From: Glycine soja
Lineage: Eukaryota > Streptophyta > Magnoliopsida > Fabales > Fabaceae
Direction: 5' to 3'
DNA: 64,000 nt
Assembly: GCF_004193775.1 (NCBI RefSeq)
Contig: NC_041002.1
Location: 10,328,485 to 10,392,484 of the forward strand
The notes beneath the pieces were generated by a model, which searched no databases, was not told the DNA's origin, and saw only the letters and a list, made by a program, of their open reading frames with translations. Made by a program: the position numbers and the translations under genes. Position 1 is the stretch's first letter. Each line of letters begins with the position of its first letter. Below, piece by piece: positions 43,005 to 54,500 of this stretch.

Positions 43005-45101
43005 TGTCATACCATAATTTCGTCCGGGGACCTTTGTTTGTCGGCATGCGATCTTCGTTTGACCACCTCAGAATGTTTAACACCCATCGTTGTGGAATTC
43101 GTAAAGTTCCAAGATCTTTCGAGAAGAAACCTATCAAAAACACGAAAATGAGAGTGTATTTAGCAAAGTGGGGTGTGTGTAAATAAATTGTTACACTCTA
43201 ATTTCATCCGGGGACCATTGTTGATCGCTTCAGAAGGCTTAACACTCATCGTAGTGGAATCCGTAAAGTTTTGTGAGATTTCGGAAAGAAAACGGCCAAA
43301 AACATAAAAATGGGGAGGGTGAACTTATCAAGATAGGGGTGTAAATGGAAATTCAAATCTAGGCCCTTCTGGAACATTTTGGAAGTTGGGTTGCTTAAGG
43401 AGGAAGCAACTGGGCGGCAAGCTCCTCCACATTGTTGAAAAATGGTTTCTGGGGCTTCCGTGGCTTCCATAATGCTTCCATAAAATTTCCGAAAACCTTG
43501 GGTAAGCATATTTCACTTAACATTGGTGAAAGGAAAGAGAAAAAAAGATGAAAATCAAATCCGAAACACTTCCGTAAGGCTTCCGTAACTTTTCCATAAA
43601 GTATGAAAAGTGGGGTGAACTTAGTAATTGGGATGCGCTTAGAAATCTTCCTCAAGAAGCCTCTGAGCAGCAAGCACCTCCATTTTTCCCTATAAATAGG
43701 GGAGGGGGGCTATTTCAAAAGATTCTGAACCCCTTGGCTATGCATTTCGGCTGTTTTGGGTGAAAAAAATGTGTTTCGTGAAGAAAATCCAAGCCCAGGT
43801 GCTTTCGTAACTTTTTCGTGAGCGATTCTGTGGAAATGCTTCATCGTTCTTCGTTCGTTCTTCATTCTTCAACCAGTAAGTTCCCGAAATCGAATCTTTC
43901 AATTCATTCTATGCACCCTTGGTTGTCCCTACTTGTTTTGTGTACTTTCACTTTAATTTTGCTTACTTTCGGTTTTCTTTTCTTCCGCTTTAACAAGCTT
44001 TTAACTGTTTATTTAAGCCGTTTTCTCACCTAATAAATGATAAAATGAATTTCAACCGATCATTTGTGTTGTAATCTCGTTTAATCACTGTTAAAACAAA
44101 ATCTAACCGATCGTTCACGCTATAACCTCGGCTAAACCAAAATAAACAAAATAAAAATAAAATAATCAAAATATCTTGAAAAAAAATAATAATAAAATAA
44201 TCAAGAAAAATCAATCGGACATTTTTTTTTTGAAACTTTCCTTGAATTAATTGACTAATAATCAAAGTCAAACCAAGGCTAAAATCAACTCACAAATCAA
44301 GCTTTGTCCGCAAAAATCACTAAAAACTGTTTTAAGATCCAACCCCTTAAACGGTCCTCTTTGTTTTTATTGGTTAACATGGACCGTTCAAAAGCATAAA
44401 ATCAACATGTAACTTAACCACTTTTGCAAGAAATGCGTAGGTCTGATTTCCTCATCACAATTGAGGATATGTAGGAGCAAAAGCCTCGCTTTTGTCGACC
44501 ACCCCAAGAGATCGTTAATGGTCCAACGCCTTAACGTTTCTCTCCTTTAAAAAACAAGAGATCGTTAATGGTCCTACGCCTTAACGTTTCTCTCCTTTCA
44601 AAATCAAAAGATCGTTTAATTGTCCAACGCCTTAAATGACCTTTGTTCGGTTAAAATTGATCTTGCGGTAAAAGATCAAAACAACTTAACCAACATTTAG
44701 TTCTAAAAGAACTACGTAGGTCTGATTTCCTCATCGCAATTGAGGATACGTAGGAGCGAGGGAAACACCCTTGTTGACCACAAAAAAGATAAAAAATACA
44801 AAAAGGCATAAAAAGACATAAAAACATAAAAAAGGGAAAAATACATAATTTGAAAGTCATATTTACACACTTGATTGAAGGCTACCGTCCCTTGTGACGG
44901 ACGCGTGGGGCGCTAATACATTTCCCGTGCGTAAAAATAACTCCCGAACCTTTCACGCTTAAAGTTCGTAGACCACACCTTTCTGGTTTTTCCAAGGTTT
45001 TCCTCGAATAAACATTGGTGGCGACTCCGCGCATTTTCCTTCCATGAAAGACGCACCCGTGAGCCCCGCGTCGCCCTCCCGCCGAAGGGTAGGTTGTGAC
45101 A
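43005..45101 (+). repeat. 3' LTR of element C
   Basis: 2097 bp uninterrupted, TGTCATACC...GTTGTGACA, TATAAATA at 43691-43698; followed by TSD CCAAG. Confidence 0.9.
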
Positions 45102-46342
45102 CCAAGCAACCCACGGTTCTTGAGATTTCCAATAACCTTGTAAAATCATTTACAAGCAAAGAGCCACAAAGGATGTACCCTCCCTTGTTGTCTTTGAACA
45201 ACCAAGTAGATGTACCCCCTACTTTAAGTGAACCACAAAGGATGTACCCTCCCTTGTGTTCACTATTACAACCAAAAAGCTACCCGCTTCTTACACAAAA
45301 TTCTCAGACAGTTAGTTCTTTGAATTTAGTGTTTGGTCAAAGAATTCTCAAACGGTTAGTTCTTTGAATTCTTTGTTTGGGGAATCAAAAGAATTCTCAT
45401 ATGGTTAGTTCTTTGAATTCTTTTGGCAAAAGAGAGAAGGAATGAAACAAAAGAATTCTCAAACGGTTAGTTCTTTGAATTCTTTTGGCAAGAGAGAGAA
45501 GGAATGAAGAAAAAGAATAGCACAAGTTTTTGGCCAATGAACTTTTCTTGACAAAGAAAGTATTGAGCAAAAACTCTTAGAAGAATGCTTTGAATGAATG
45601 AAAGAAATCTATTTTTAAAATTCATGCCATGGTCACATATTTATAGCCATTTGATGGCTCAAGTTAAATGTTGTGACTCTTGGCAATTTCTTCAAAACTA
45701 GTCACTTTAAAAGTTGTGACTCTTTTGAAAACTAGTAACTTTAAAAGTTGTGAGTTTTGGTAATTTATTTTCAAAATAAGTCACTGGTAATTGATTACCA
45801 TCATAGTGTAATCGATTACACATCAACAGATGTGACTCTTCGTGTTTAAATTTAAAAATCAAAACGTTTAGAAACACTAGTAATCGATGACATATATTGT
45901 GTAATCGATTACACAAGTTTGAAAATGTTTTATCAAAGGTTGTGACTCTTGAAATTTGAAATCTAACATTTTAAAACATTGGTAATCGATTACATGCTCA
46001 TGGTAATCGATTACTGCTTTGTAAATCAGTTTGAAAAGAATGTTGGCTACTAGTAATCGATTACTGCCTTCTGGTAATCGATTACCAGAGAGTAAAACTC
46101 TTGGTAAATGATTTTTCTTTCTAAAAATTCTCTTGAACAAAATTGTGCTATTCAATATTTTGAAAAACTCTTTTAATACTTATCTTAATGGTTCTTGCAT
46201 ATCTTGAGTCTTCACTTGATTCTTTACTTGAATTTTGATTCTTGATTGAACAACTCTTTGATTCTTGAAACTTGCTTGACTCTTGATTCTTGACTTAAGT
46301 CTTTGGCATCATCAAAATAAGCTTGGAAGCTTCGCTTCCACA
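45102..46342 (-). repeat. 5' LTR of A, remaining part
   Basis: Resumes at CCAAGCAACCCACGG, matches 3051-4247, and ends CTTCCACA (TGTGGAAGCG in element sense). TATAAATA on minus at 45638-45645. Followed by TSD GATCA at 46343-46347. Confidence 0.88.
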
Positions 46343-46501
46343 GATCAATGTTAGTTTTTATATATAATAATATAAAAAGAAAAAGGGGTGGCCAATGGTC
46401 AGCATAGCCTAAATATATGTAGAAAACTAGCAACAAAAACAGTAAAACAATGTTGGCCAAACATAATCACGATCAATTATAAAAATAAGTTCACAACATT
46501 A

Positions 46502-46658
46502 AGTTCCAAAATTTTGTAAAATCACTTGGTACACATTTGGAATATAACTTGCAAATCCACTATCTGAAAGATGAGGATTAAGCTCTGGATCCCGTAATAT
46601 GTTGGTTGACTTAATATTCTTATGAACAACTGTTGGCGAACTGACTTCATGTAGGTAC
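46502..46658 (-). pseudogene. Receptor-like kinase exon fragment (STRUBBELIG-receptor-family-like)
   Basis: Minus-strand exon after a good acceptor (TTTTTTTGCTAG/GTACCTAC). It reads [20 protein letters not shown], then [20 protein letters not shown]. This is the catalytic-loop region of a plant receptor kinase; the H-K-N form instead of H-R-D and the S-D-S-G form instead of D-F-G match the atypical kinases of the STRUBBELIG receptor family. A stop follows at 46499-46501 and no neighbouring kinase exon is visible, so it is a fragment. Identity is by recognition. Confidence 0.6.
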
Positions 46659-48795
46659 CTAGCAAAAAAAAATTATGGATAAGGTCTGGTCATTTTAGTC
46701 TCAAGGATAACCTTTAAAAATCAGGAAAAAAATTCGTAAGTTGGTCACTTGAGTCATTTGTGGCAAACTTAACTCCAACCACATATTTTCCACATTAAAA
46801 ATCAGGAAAAATAATTCTATTGTAAGTTAAATGTTTAATTACTTCCGTAAATGGGCGCTTTCCTATTTAGTGATAGTGTGTGTATGATTTTCAAGGTGAC
46901 AGTGGATCAAATTTAAACTCAGTTACTGTTTCCTAGTCCAAACTATTTTTTCCTGATTTCATATTTCCAAATTTGAACATTAGATAAAGTAACTATCCAG
47001 AGTCCAAACATTTTTTTAATTAGGTTAAAATAAAAAAGAAGATCAAGTTAGAAACTTATTTTTTTAAATCAGTCAAGCCCATATAGGTGTCTTCCATGTC
47101 AAGCATGCAACCGTTCTAGGAAAACTGTGTTAAATAACCAGCTACTATCTACGAAACAAATTATCCTAGCTCCTGAACACAAAGGAAGACCTCTGAAAAT
47201 ACAGAAAACTGACAACAAGTTCACAAATGAACCAGAAAAGCTTAACAATAGGATCCCAAATACCAGGGCACTCCCAAACCCAAACATTCCAGATGCACTC
47301 AATTCTTACCTAACCACTGGCACACCGTAATTGCTTATAATGGGAAAAGCTTACTGTTAGAGAATTGAAGGAAAGAACCCTGCAAGAAAAGAATTTTAGT
47401 CCAGTTGTCTATGATTTGTTACCAAGAACCAAAAATAGCCTCAGTAGTAAAGAGTGTGTGAATTAGGAAATTACCAAAACCTTATGACATCAGATAATGC
47501 AAATCACAGGCAAAAATGTCCTAAAATGCAATAAAAAAAATAGTGAAACTATTACGCTGCACATACAAAAATGTTACTTAGTCCAAGGAAACATCATTAA
47601 AACATACATGGTGAAAAGGATCATGACTTTATTGTCAAGGTAACAATAACTTGACAACCATTTAGACTACTTTTTAATGCAGCTGAAGGGTAGGAGGAAA
47701 TCTCATAATGTGGAGAGAGTAGGAAGATTATGAAAGTCAACACGCAGTCCTTGCTGAAGTTGATTGTGACCAAGATTCTTGCATAAAAAAATAAAAAATT
47801 ACTCCAAGTGCTTATCGTGGTGGTTGATACAAATGATAAATTTACAAGAAAATTACAAACAGGTTTGTAAGAGCGGTCAAGTTAGAAATACAGTAAGGGA
47901 CAGTCCCTGTGATGTTATTATAAGCAAGGTTTTTACATTCAAAGAACTAAAAATGTTACAAAATTATAATATGATAAACAAAACACACTGAAAACTGAAG
48001 AGTAGCAACCCTATAGTACTCTGACTTTGTTGTAACATTGTAAGTTAAATATGATAAATTTGAATTATATGCTTACATAGCAACCAAGATAAAAGTTGTT
48101 GTTTGTATAACAATAGCACCTTCACCAGCAGGCTTTTATATGTTTGTACACCTTGCACTAAACCAGTTTTCATGAATTAATGTGACCAAGTCTGCCATCA
48201 AAATTTCCATTAGTAAAGTATAAGAAGGTAAACTGCAATGCACCATGGTAGTAGATAAAGTTACAAATAGGGTATAAAAAGTATAATGACTCAAATGACA
48301 TGTATTATCTTAACACATATATTATAACATGTATTTCCATGTATATCTGCAATCCACTCCAGGACATAGTAAATTTTCAAACTTTTACACATACATGAGC
48401 TGTATGAATACACACCTTGTGTGTTATTTATGATCTCCTAAAATAATTAGTAAATGTTCTAATGGAAAAAAACTATGCATTTTATTCACAAACAACCATA
48501 TATACTTAAGCAGTAAGTATAATTCCTTTTTTAAATCTCCTCAACTAACCTCTAAAAGATAGCAGACATATAGTTTATATCTATATGTGTAGGACTAGAA
48601 TATAGTTTATGAGCCCTCCAAGATTCTTAAATTCCTATTACCTAGATATGTGAGAGAATTCTTAAAATAGTGTATTCTTTTGATTCAGAAACTTCAAATG
48701 TCCATATAGTATAGGGCATAAAAAAAGAAGTTGAAAAATAGAAAGCTACAAGTAATTATTTAGGCAAACTAAAATCCAGTTGAGTTTCAGCTTAC
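46659..48795. other. AT-rich low-copy DNA
   Basis: No gene, transposon or tandem repeat recognised. Short open frames on either strand near 47100-47330 carry no family signature. Confidence 0.5.
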
Positions 48796-48945
48796 ACTGA
48801 TTGAACCCAATAATGAAGAGCTCTGTCTGGAGTTTATTTTGTTTGATGAAGTCCACAAAGTGACTCAATTCAATGGGATTGGCTCTCATCCCTTCTTGCT
48901 CACCACTGTCAACATCAAATAACTCAATTGATAAATCCAATATTT
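48796..48945 (-). CDS. Possible exon of an unidentified host gene
   Basis: 150-bp open segment between a plausible acceptor (GTTGTTTCTAG, ends 48946) and donor (AATCAGT/GTAAGC, GT at 48795). It encodes ILDLSIELFDVDSGEQEGMR then ANPIELSHFVDFIKQNKLQT and ELFIIGFNQ. The length is a multiple of three. I do not recognise the family. It could be a surviving piece of a gene broken up by the insertions around it, or chance. Confidence 0.35.
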
Positions 48946-49867
48946 CTAGAAACAACAAAGAAAAATCCGAATATGCAATAGAAGTGCCACAACAAAGGCA
49001 ACATGAAGTTTACCAGACAATTTGTATATTTTTTCAGAAATAAATAATTAAACTTCTTCAACCACCAACATTACTAAAGAGATTTTCAAAAAAGAAAAAC
49101 ATAGAATAACTTACAATGTTACAACAACTTTTGTGTTTAGATTAACTTACAATGTTACAACCACTTTTGGCAGTCAAGAGTAGTAGTCTGACTCATATCC
49201 CTTTGCAATAATCTTGATATGGTACAAAAATTAACCAACCAACCAACAAATAAAGATTATAATCTGATAGAGAAAATCCATTGATTTGTAAAGGCATAGA
49301 AAATGGAATCAGAAAATTTGATTAATCACAACTAAAGAAACAAGCAAGAAACAACAACACAGTGCTATCCAAGTTGAAATGTGAGACGATAAAAATATGG
49401 AAAAAAGCACTTTTCGTTATTTTTTCAATTTGTTGAATGTTGCAAAGAGTCCCACTACTTCCATGGTCCTGATAGCAGCCACGAGAGTGTGTTGTTTCAC
49501 GGAGATTATAGCTTTCTTAGATGAAAAACAAACATTGAAACCAGCCTCAGGTTTCTTCAATTGCAAGAAGCAACTTGACTTCAAGGCAAGACCCATAAAC
49601 ATGAGAATCACTAAAAATTTACATGAAATTAAGCATAAAGATTTCCAATTGAAAGGGGAAAAAACTCAACAGCAATGACCACAATATCACTGAAAACGAA
49701 AATAAAAATAAATCAATCTTTACGGAAAACAAAAAAATGCACCACTGCACCCACCCAACCCAACGCATCTACATCCACAAAAACTACCTCACCATCCCAC
49801 AACATTCTCCAACCGTCCTGCCTATCAATAAAAAAATAAATCAAATTGAAATTAGGGTTAGGGTTAG
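48946..49867. other. AT-rich low-copy DNA left of element F
   Basis: No confident gene. Both strands are partly open at 49397-49678 without family match. Ends in TTAGGGTTAGGGTTAG, directly at the insertion point of F (flank GTTAG). Confidence 0.5.
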
Positions 49868-50996
49868 TGATGAGGACATGACCAAGAGCAAGGGCAAGGA
49901 TCCACTTGAAGGACTTGGAGGACCTATGACAAGGGCTAGAGCAAGGAAAGCCAAGGAAGCTCTTCAACAAGTGTTGTCCATACTATTTGAATACAAGCCC
50001 AAGATTCAAGGAGAAAAGTCCAAGGTTGTGAGTTGTATCATGGCCCAAATGGAGGAGGACTAAATGACACCACTTTGTCTCAATTTTAGAGTGTTTAGTT
50101 TGTCTAAATAATGGCCCAATCCTTGTAAAGTTGGCTGACCAAAAATATGTTTTGGGTTAATCAACTAAAAAGGCTTTAGTTAGGTTTAGTTCAATTGTAA
50201 TAAGGGCCCAATTGGCAACCTAGGCATCAGCCTTTTAGGAGACCAAATGGTGGCTGACTTGTTAGTTGTTGGGGGTGACTTTTGGTTGCCACAATTTCAG
50301 TTACACTCAGCCATTAAGTTTTTTTTTTTAATTCCCTAGGTTAATGGCATTAAGTTATTTTAATTCTAGGTTAGTGGGTCATTACTAAAATCTGCTGTAA
50401 AGCTTCTATATAAGCTGAACCATTTTATCAATAAACACAAGTTGAGTTTTATTCAGAAAATTAGAGTTATTCTCTTTTATCTTAGTGAGAGTGATTCTCC
50501 TAAATTCTTGAGTGATTCAAGAACACCTTGGCTGTATCAAAGGACTTTCACAACCTTTGTGTGTTGCCCTCGCTGGAAAGAGTGATTCTTTCCTTCCTTT
50601 CATCTTCACCCTTGTTCTTTCAAACCACAATTCCAGAAAATTCACCTCTGCCCAAAATTATCTCGTGGCCATAACTCCCATTTTACGCACTCAAATTAAG
50701 TGATTCTTGAGCCTAAATTGAATTTCAAAACGAGACCTTTCACCTCGTTTTGGAATCACCTCATTTGGAGCCCTGTAGCTTCAGTTATTGCCATTTCTAT
50801 ATTTCTGTCCAGCCACCACTTAACCTACGTTTTACCATCCCCCATTCATTCATTTTATGCCAAGAACCACCTTATTAAGACCCACGAAATTAAACACCTT
50901 ATTTTTCATCCTTTCCTTAATCAATTTCCGCATTTTCCATCAAGGTTTAATCATAGACGATCCTAAGTCAGCCTTGTGCCATGAGGGTTCATATCA
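49868..50996 (+). repeat. 5' LTR of F
   Basis: 1129 bp, TGATGAGG...TTCATATCA. TATATAAG at 50407-50414 and AATAAA at about 50430. The first 190 bp encode the same peptide as the polyprotein end in the 3' LTR. Confidence 0.85.
50407..50414 (+). promoter_or_regulatory. TATA box in 5' LTR of F
   Basis: CTTCTATATAAGCTGAACC; identical at 56486-56493 in the 3' LTR. Inferred promoter. Confidence 0.6.
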
Positions 50997-50998
50997 TT

Positions 50999-51012
50999 TG
51001 GTAATCAGAGCT
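50999..51012 (+). other. Primer binding site of F
   Basis: TGGTAATCAGAGCTCC, the initiator-Met PBS with one inserted A, 3 nt after the LTR. Confidence 0.75.
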
Positions 51013-51583
51013 CCGGTTCTAGGATCAACACTTCCTTTGCTGGAAATATTGGGTAACATCCTTCTTTATTCTCTTTGCCATTTATATTACCTTCTTATTC
51101 ATATATTTTTTTTTAGGCTGACCCATTGCAAAAGTTAAGCCTTTTGATCTCTTTGTTATAAAAAAAAAGAAGTAGAATTTCGTATAAGCAAAATTAAAAA
51201 AAAAAATTGGGCTGAATGGTTCATGCTTGAAGAACTTTAAAAAAAAATCTCTTTAAGGTAATATATTGGTTGCATGAAGGATTGTTACTTGAATTCCTAA
51301 ATTCTGAATTTTATTTTCTTCATTTGTGCCTAAAAACATTGTTATCCTTTTTCTTGGTTAACCTTTTCCTTGTCTCTCTAGCCTTACCTTACACATATTG
51401 GTGAATTGTTCTTTGTTGTGGCCATAATCTCTTGAATTGCCTAAGAACTCAAGGGGAATTAGAGTGGTAAAAGGCAAGAGTGTTTCATTAGAGAAAAGCC
51501 ATAATTGTGTGATACACTTGAGTGGGTGAGGTATTCAAACAACAACTATAATTGTCTTGTTACATTTGATTTGTTTGTTTGAG
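51013..51583 (+). other. 5' leader of F
   Basis: T/A-rich untranslated leader; no feature beyond poly-A and poly-T runs. Confidence 0.6.
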
Positions 51584-54500
51584 ATGTCAGGTACTAATCC
51601 TAATGATGGAGTGGGGCTTTCGCAATTCCAAATGCAAGCTTCGATGCAACATTTGGAGAGGTTAATGAAACAACGAGATGATGCGCTCCATGAGAGGTTG
51701 GATCAAATGGAGAATAGAGATCATAATGAAGAAGAAAGGAGGAGAAGAGGGAATGATGGTGTTCCTAGACAAAACCAAATTGATGGTATTAAACTCAACA
51801 TTCCTCCATTTAAAGGAAAGAATGATCCGGAGGCCTACTTGGAGTGGGAGATGAAAATAGAGCATGTTTTCTCATGCAACAACTATGAGGAGGACCAAAA
51901 GGTGAAGCTTGCCGCCACAGAGTTTTCCGACTATGCTCTTGTGTGGTGGAACAAGCTACAAAAGGAGAGAGCAAGAAATGAAGAGCCAATGGTTGATACA
52001 TGGACGGAGATGAAAAAGATCACGAGGAAGCGGTATGTGCCGGCTAGTTACTCAAGGGACTTGAAATTCAAGCTCCAAAAACTAACCCAAGGCAACAAGG
52101 GGGTTGAGGAGTATTTCAAGGAAATGGATGTGCTCATGATTCAAGCAAAGATTAAAGAAGATGAGGAGGTAACTATGGCTCGATTTCTTAATGGTTTGAC
52201 TAATGATATCCGTGATATTGTTGAGCTGCACGAGTTTGTTGAAATGAATGATTTGCTTCACAAAGCAATCCAAGTAGAGCAACAATTAAAAAGGAAGGGA
52301 GTGGCTAAGATGAGTTTTACCAACTTTGGTTCTTCTAATTGGAAAGACAAAGGTAAGAAAGATGGGGCTGCTACTTCTAGTAGTTCCACACCTATCCCAT
52401 CAAAAACTCACTAAAAGTCCCAAGAGGAACCCTCTAAAAGGAGTAGAGATGTGAAGTGTTTCAAGTGCCAAGGCCTAGGACACTATGCTTATGAGTGCCC
52501 TAACAAAAGGTCCATGGTTCTTAGAGATGGAGAATATATAAGTGAATTTGATGTTGAAGAGGAAGAGGAGAGTGAGTACGTAGAGGAAGAGGAGACTCCA
52601 GAGGGAGATTTGTTGATGATTAAGCGGTTACTTGGTGGTCAATTGAAGCATGAGGAGGAGAGCCAAAGAGAAAACATCTTTCACACTAGATGTTTAATCA
52701 ATGGCAAGGTGTGCATGGTGATCATTGATGGAGGTAGTTGCACCAATGTGGCTAGTGCTAGATTAGTGTCAAAGCTAAATTTAGCTACTAAACCACATCC
52801 TACGCCATACAAACTTCAATGGCTTAGTAAGGATGGGGAGGTGCAAGTGAGGCAGCAAGTTGAAGTGGACGTTTCCATTGGGAAATACAATGATAAGGTA
52901 CATTGTGATGTTGTTCCTATGGAGGCAAGTCACTTACTTTTGGGGAGACCATGGAAATTTGATAAAAGAGCCAATCACGACGGTTACACCAACAAGATCT
53001 CTTTCACGCACCAAGACAAAAAGATTGTGCTCAAGCCATTGAGTCCACAAGAAGTGTGTGAGGATCAAAAGAAAATGAGAGAAAAACTTCTTCAAGAGAA
53101 AAGAGAAAAAGAAAAAGTGAGCAAAACACTTGAGAGTGAGAAAAAGAGGGAAACACTTGAGAGAAAAAAGAGTGAACAAAAGAAGAGTGAAACACTTGAA
53201 GTGAGGGAGAGCTATTTAGCCACAAAAAGTGAGGTCAAGAGGTTGTTTCGTGCAAAACAGTCACTGTATATCTTGTTTTGCAGAAATCAGATTTTGACCA
53301 CTAACACTTTTGATGATTTTGAAGTGCCTTCTAGTGTTAAAACTCTTTTGCAGGATTTTCAAGACATGTTTCCACCAAATGTGCCAAGTGGACTACCACC
53401 TTTGAGGGGAATTGAGAATCAAATTGATCTCATTCCGGGAGCTTCTTTGCCCAATAGGCCAGCCTATAGAAGTAATCCACAAGAAACCAAAGAGATTCAA
53501 AGACAAGTGGATGAACTCATTAGCAAAGGTTGGGTAAGAAATAGTATAAGTCCTTGTGCTGTCCCAGTGATTTTGGTCCCTAAAAAGGATGGGACATGGC
53601 GCATGTGTTCCGATTATAGAGCCCTTAATAACATCACCATTAAATATAGGCATCCTATACCTAGGCTTGATGATTTGCTTGATGAATTGCATGGTGCATG
53701 TTACTTCTCTAAAATCGATTTAAAAAGTGGATACAATCAAATTAGGATTAGAGAAGGGGATGAATGGAAAACTGCTTTTAAAACAAAATATGGTTTGTAT
53801 GAATGGTTGGTTATGCCTTTTGGCCTAACTAACGCCCCTAGAACTTTCATGAGATTAATGAACCATATCTTGAGAGAGTTCATAGGAAAGTTCATTGTGG
53901 TGTACTTTGATGATATTCTTATCTATAGCACTTCACTTGATTTTCATATTGATCATTTAAAATCTGTCTTGATTGTGCTTAGAGAAGAACAATTGTATGC
54001 CAATCTTGAAAAATGCATTTTTTTTACTAACCATGTTGTGTTTCTTGGTTTTGTTGTGAGTTCAAAAGGAGTGCAAGTTGATGAGGAGAAGGTTAGGGCT
54101 ATTTAAGAATGGCCTACACCTAAGTCCATGACCGAGGTGAGGAGTTTTCATGGCTTAGCAAGTTTTTATAGACGATTTGTGAAGGATTTTAGCACATTGG
54201 CAGCACCTCTCAATGAAGTGCTCAAGAAAAATGTTGGTTTCAAATGGGGAGAGAAACAAGAAGAAGCTTTCAATGTTCTTAAGAAAAAGCTAACTAATGC
54301 CCCCATACTTGCGTTGCCAAACTTTCAAAAATCTTTTGAAATTGAGTGTGATGCTTCAAATGTTGGGATTGGGGCTGTGTTTATGCAAGAAGGCCATCCA
54401 ATTGCTTATTTTAGTGAAAAGTTAAGTGGTCCTACCCTTAACTATTCAACTTATGATAAGGAGTTGTATGCCTTAGTACGGGCTTTGAAAACATGGCAAC

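Larger units (their letters stand above)
8000..45101 (+). mobile_element. Element C: Ogre/Tat-derived gypsy element without gag-pol
   Basis: Plus-strand gypsy element in the 5' LTR of A. The TSD is CTAAG (7995-7999) versus CCAAG (45102-45106), one mutation. LTRs run TGTCATAC...GTTGTGACA. The 5' LTR (8000-9065 plus 34648-35631) is split by element D. The 3' LTR is 43005-45101. Internally there are a tRNA-Arg-type PBS, a leader homologous to that of B, a 24-bp minisatellite array (36099-38075), a PF20167-like remnant (about 38120-38952), solo LTR K, a second tandem array and a PPT. No gag-pol is present, so C is non-autonomous. The LTRs differ by roughly 9% in the first 215 bp by eye, so it is old. 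Confidence 0.86.
2778..46342 (-). mobile_element. Element A: pol-less copia/sirevirus-like element, host of the nest
   Basis: Minus-strand element flanked by perfect TSD GATCA (2773-2777, 46343-46347). Without insertions it is about 6.5 kb. It has a 3' LTR (2778-4247), PPT, ORF2 (4709-5853), gag (6602-7705), initiator-Met PBS (7741-7755) and a 5' LTR split by element C (7756-7999 plus 45102-46342). There is no protease, integrase, RT or RNase H, so it must have moved with enzymes supplied in trans. The gag type, LTR type and repeated PPT motifs point to the Ty1/copia sirevirus (SIRE/Maximus) lineage; that assignment is from memory. Confidence 0.87.

Noticed and set aside
47127..47330. 67-codon plus-strand frame (MLNNQLLSTKQ) and its antisense partner
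   Set aside because: No splice context or recognisable family on either strand.
49849..49867. Telomere-like TTAGGGTTAGGGTTAG next to F
   Set aside because: Under three units and not the plant TTTAGGG repeat; most likely chance.
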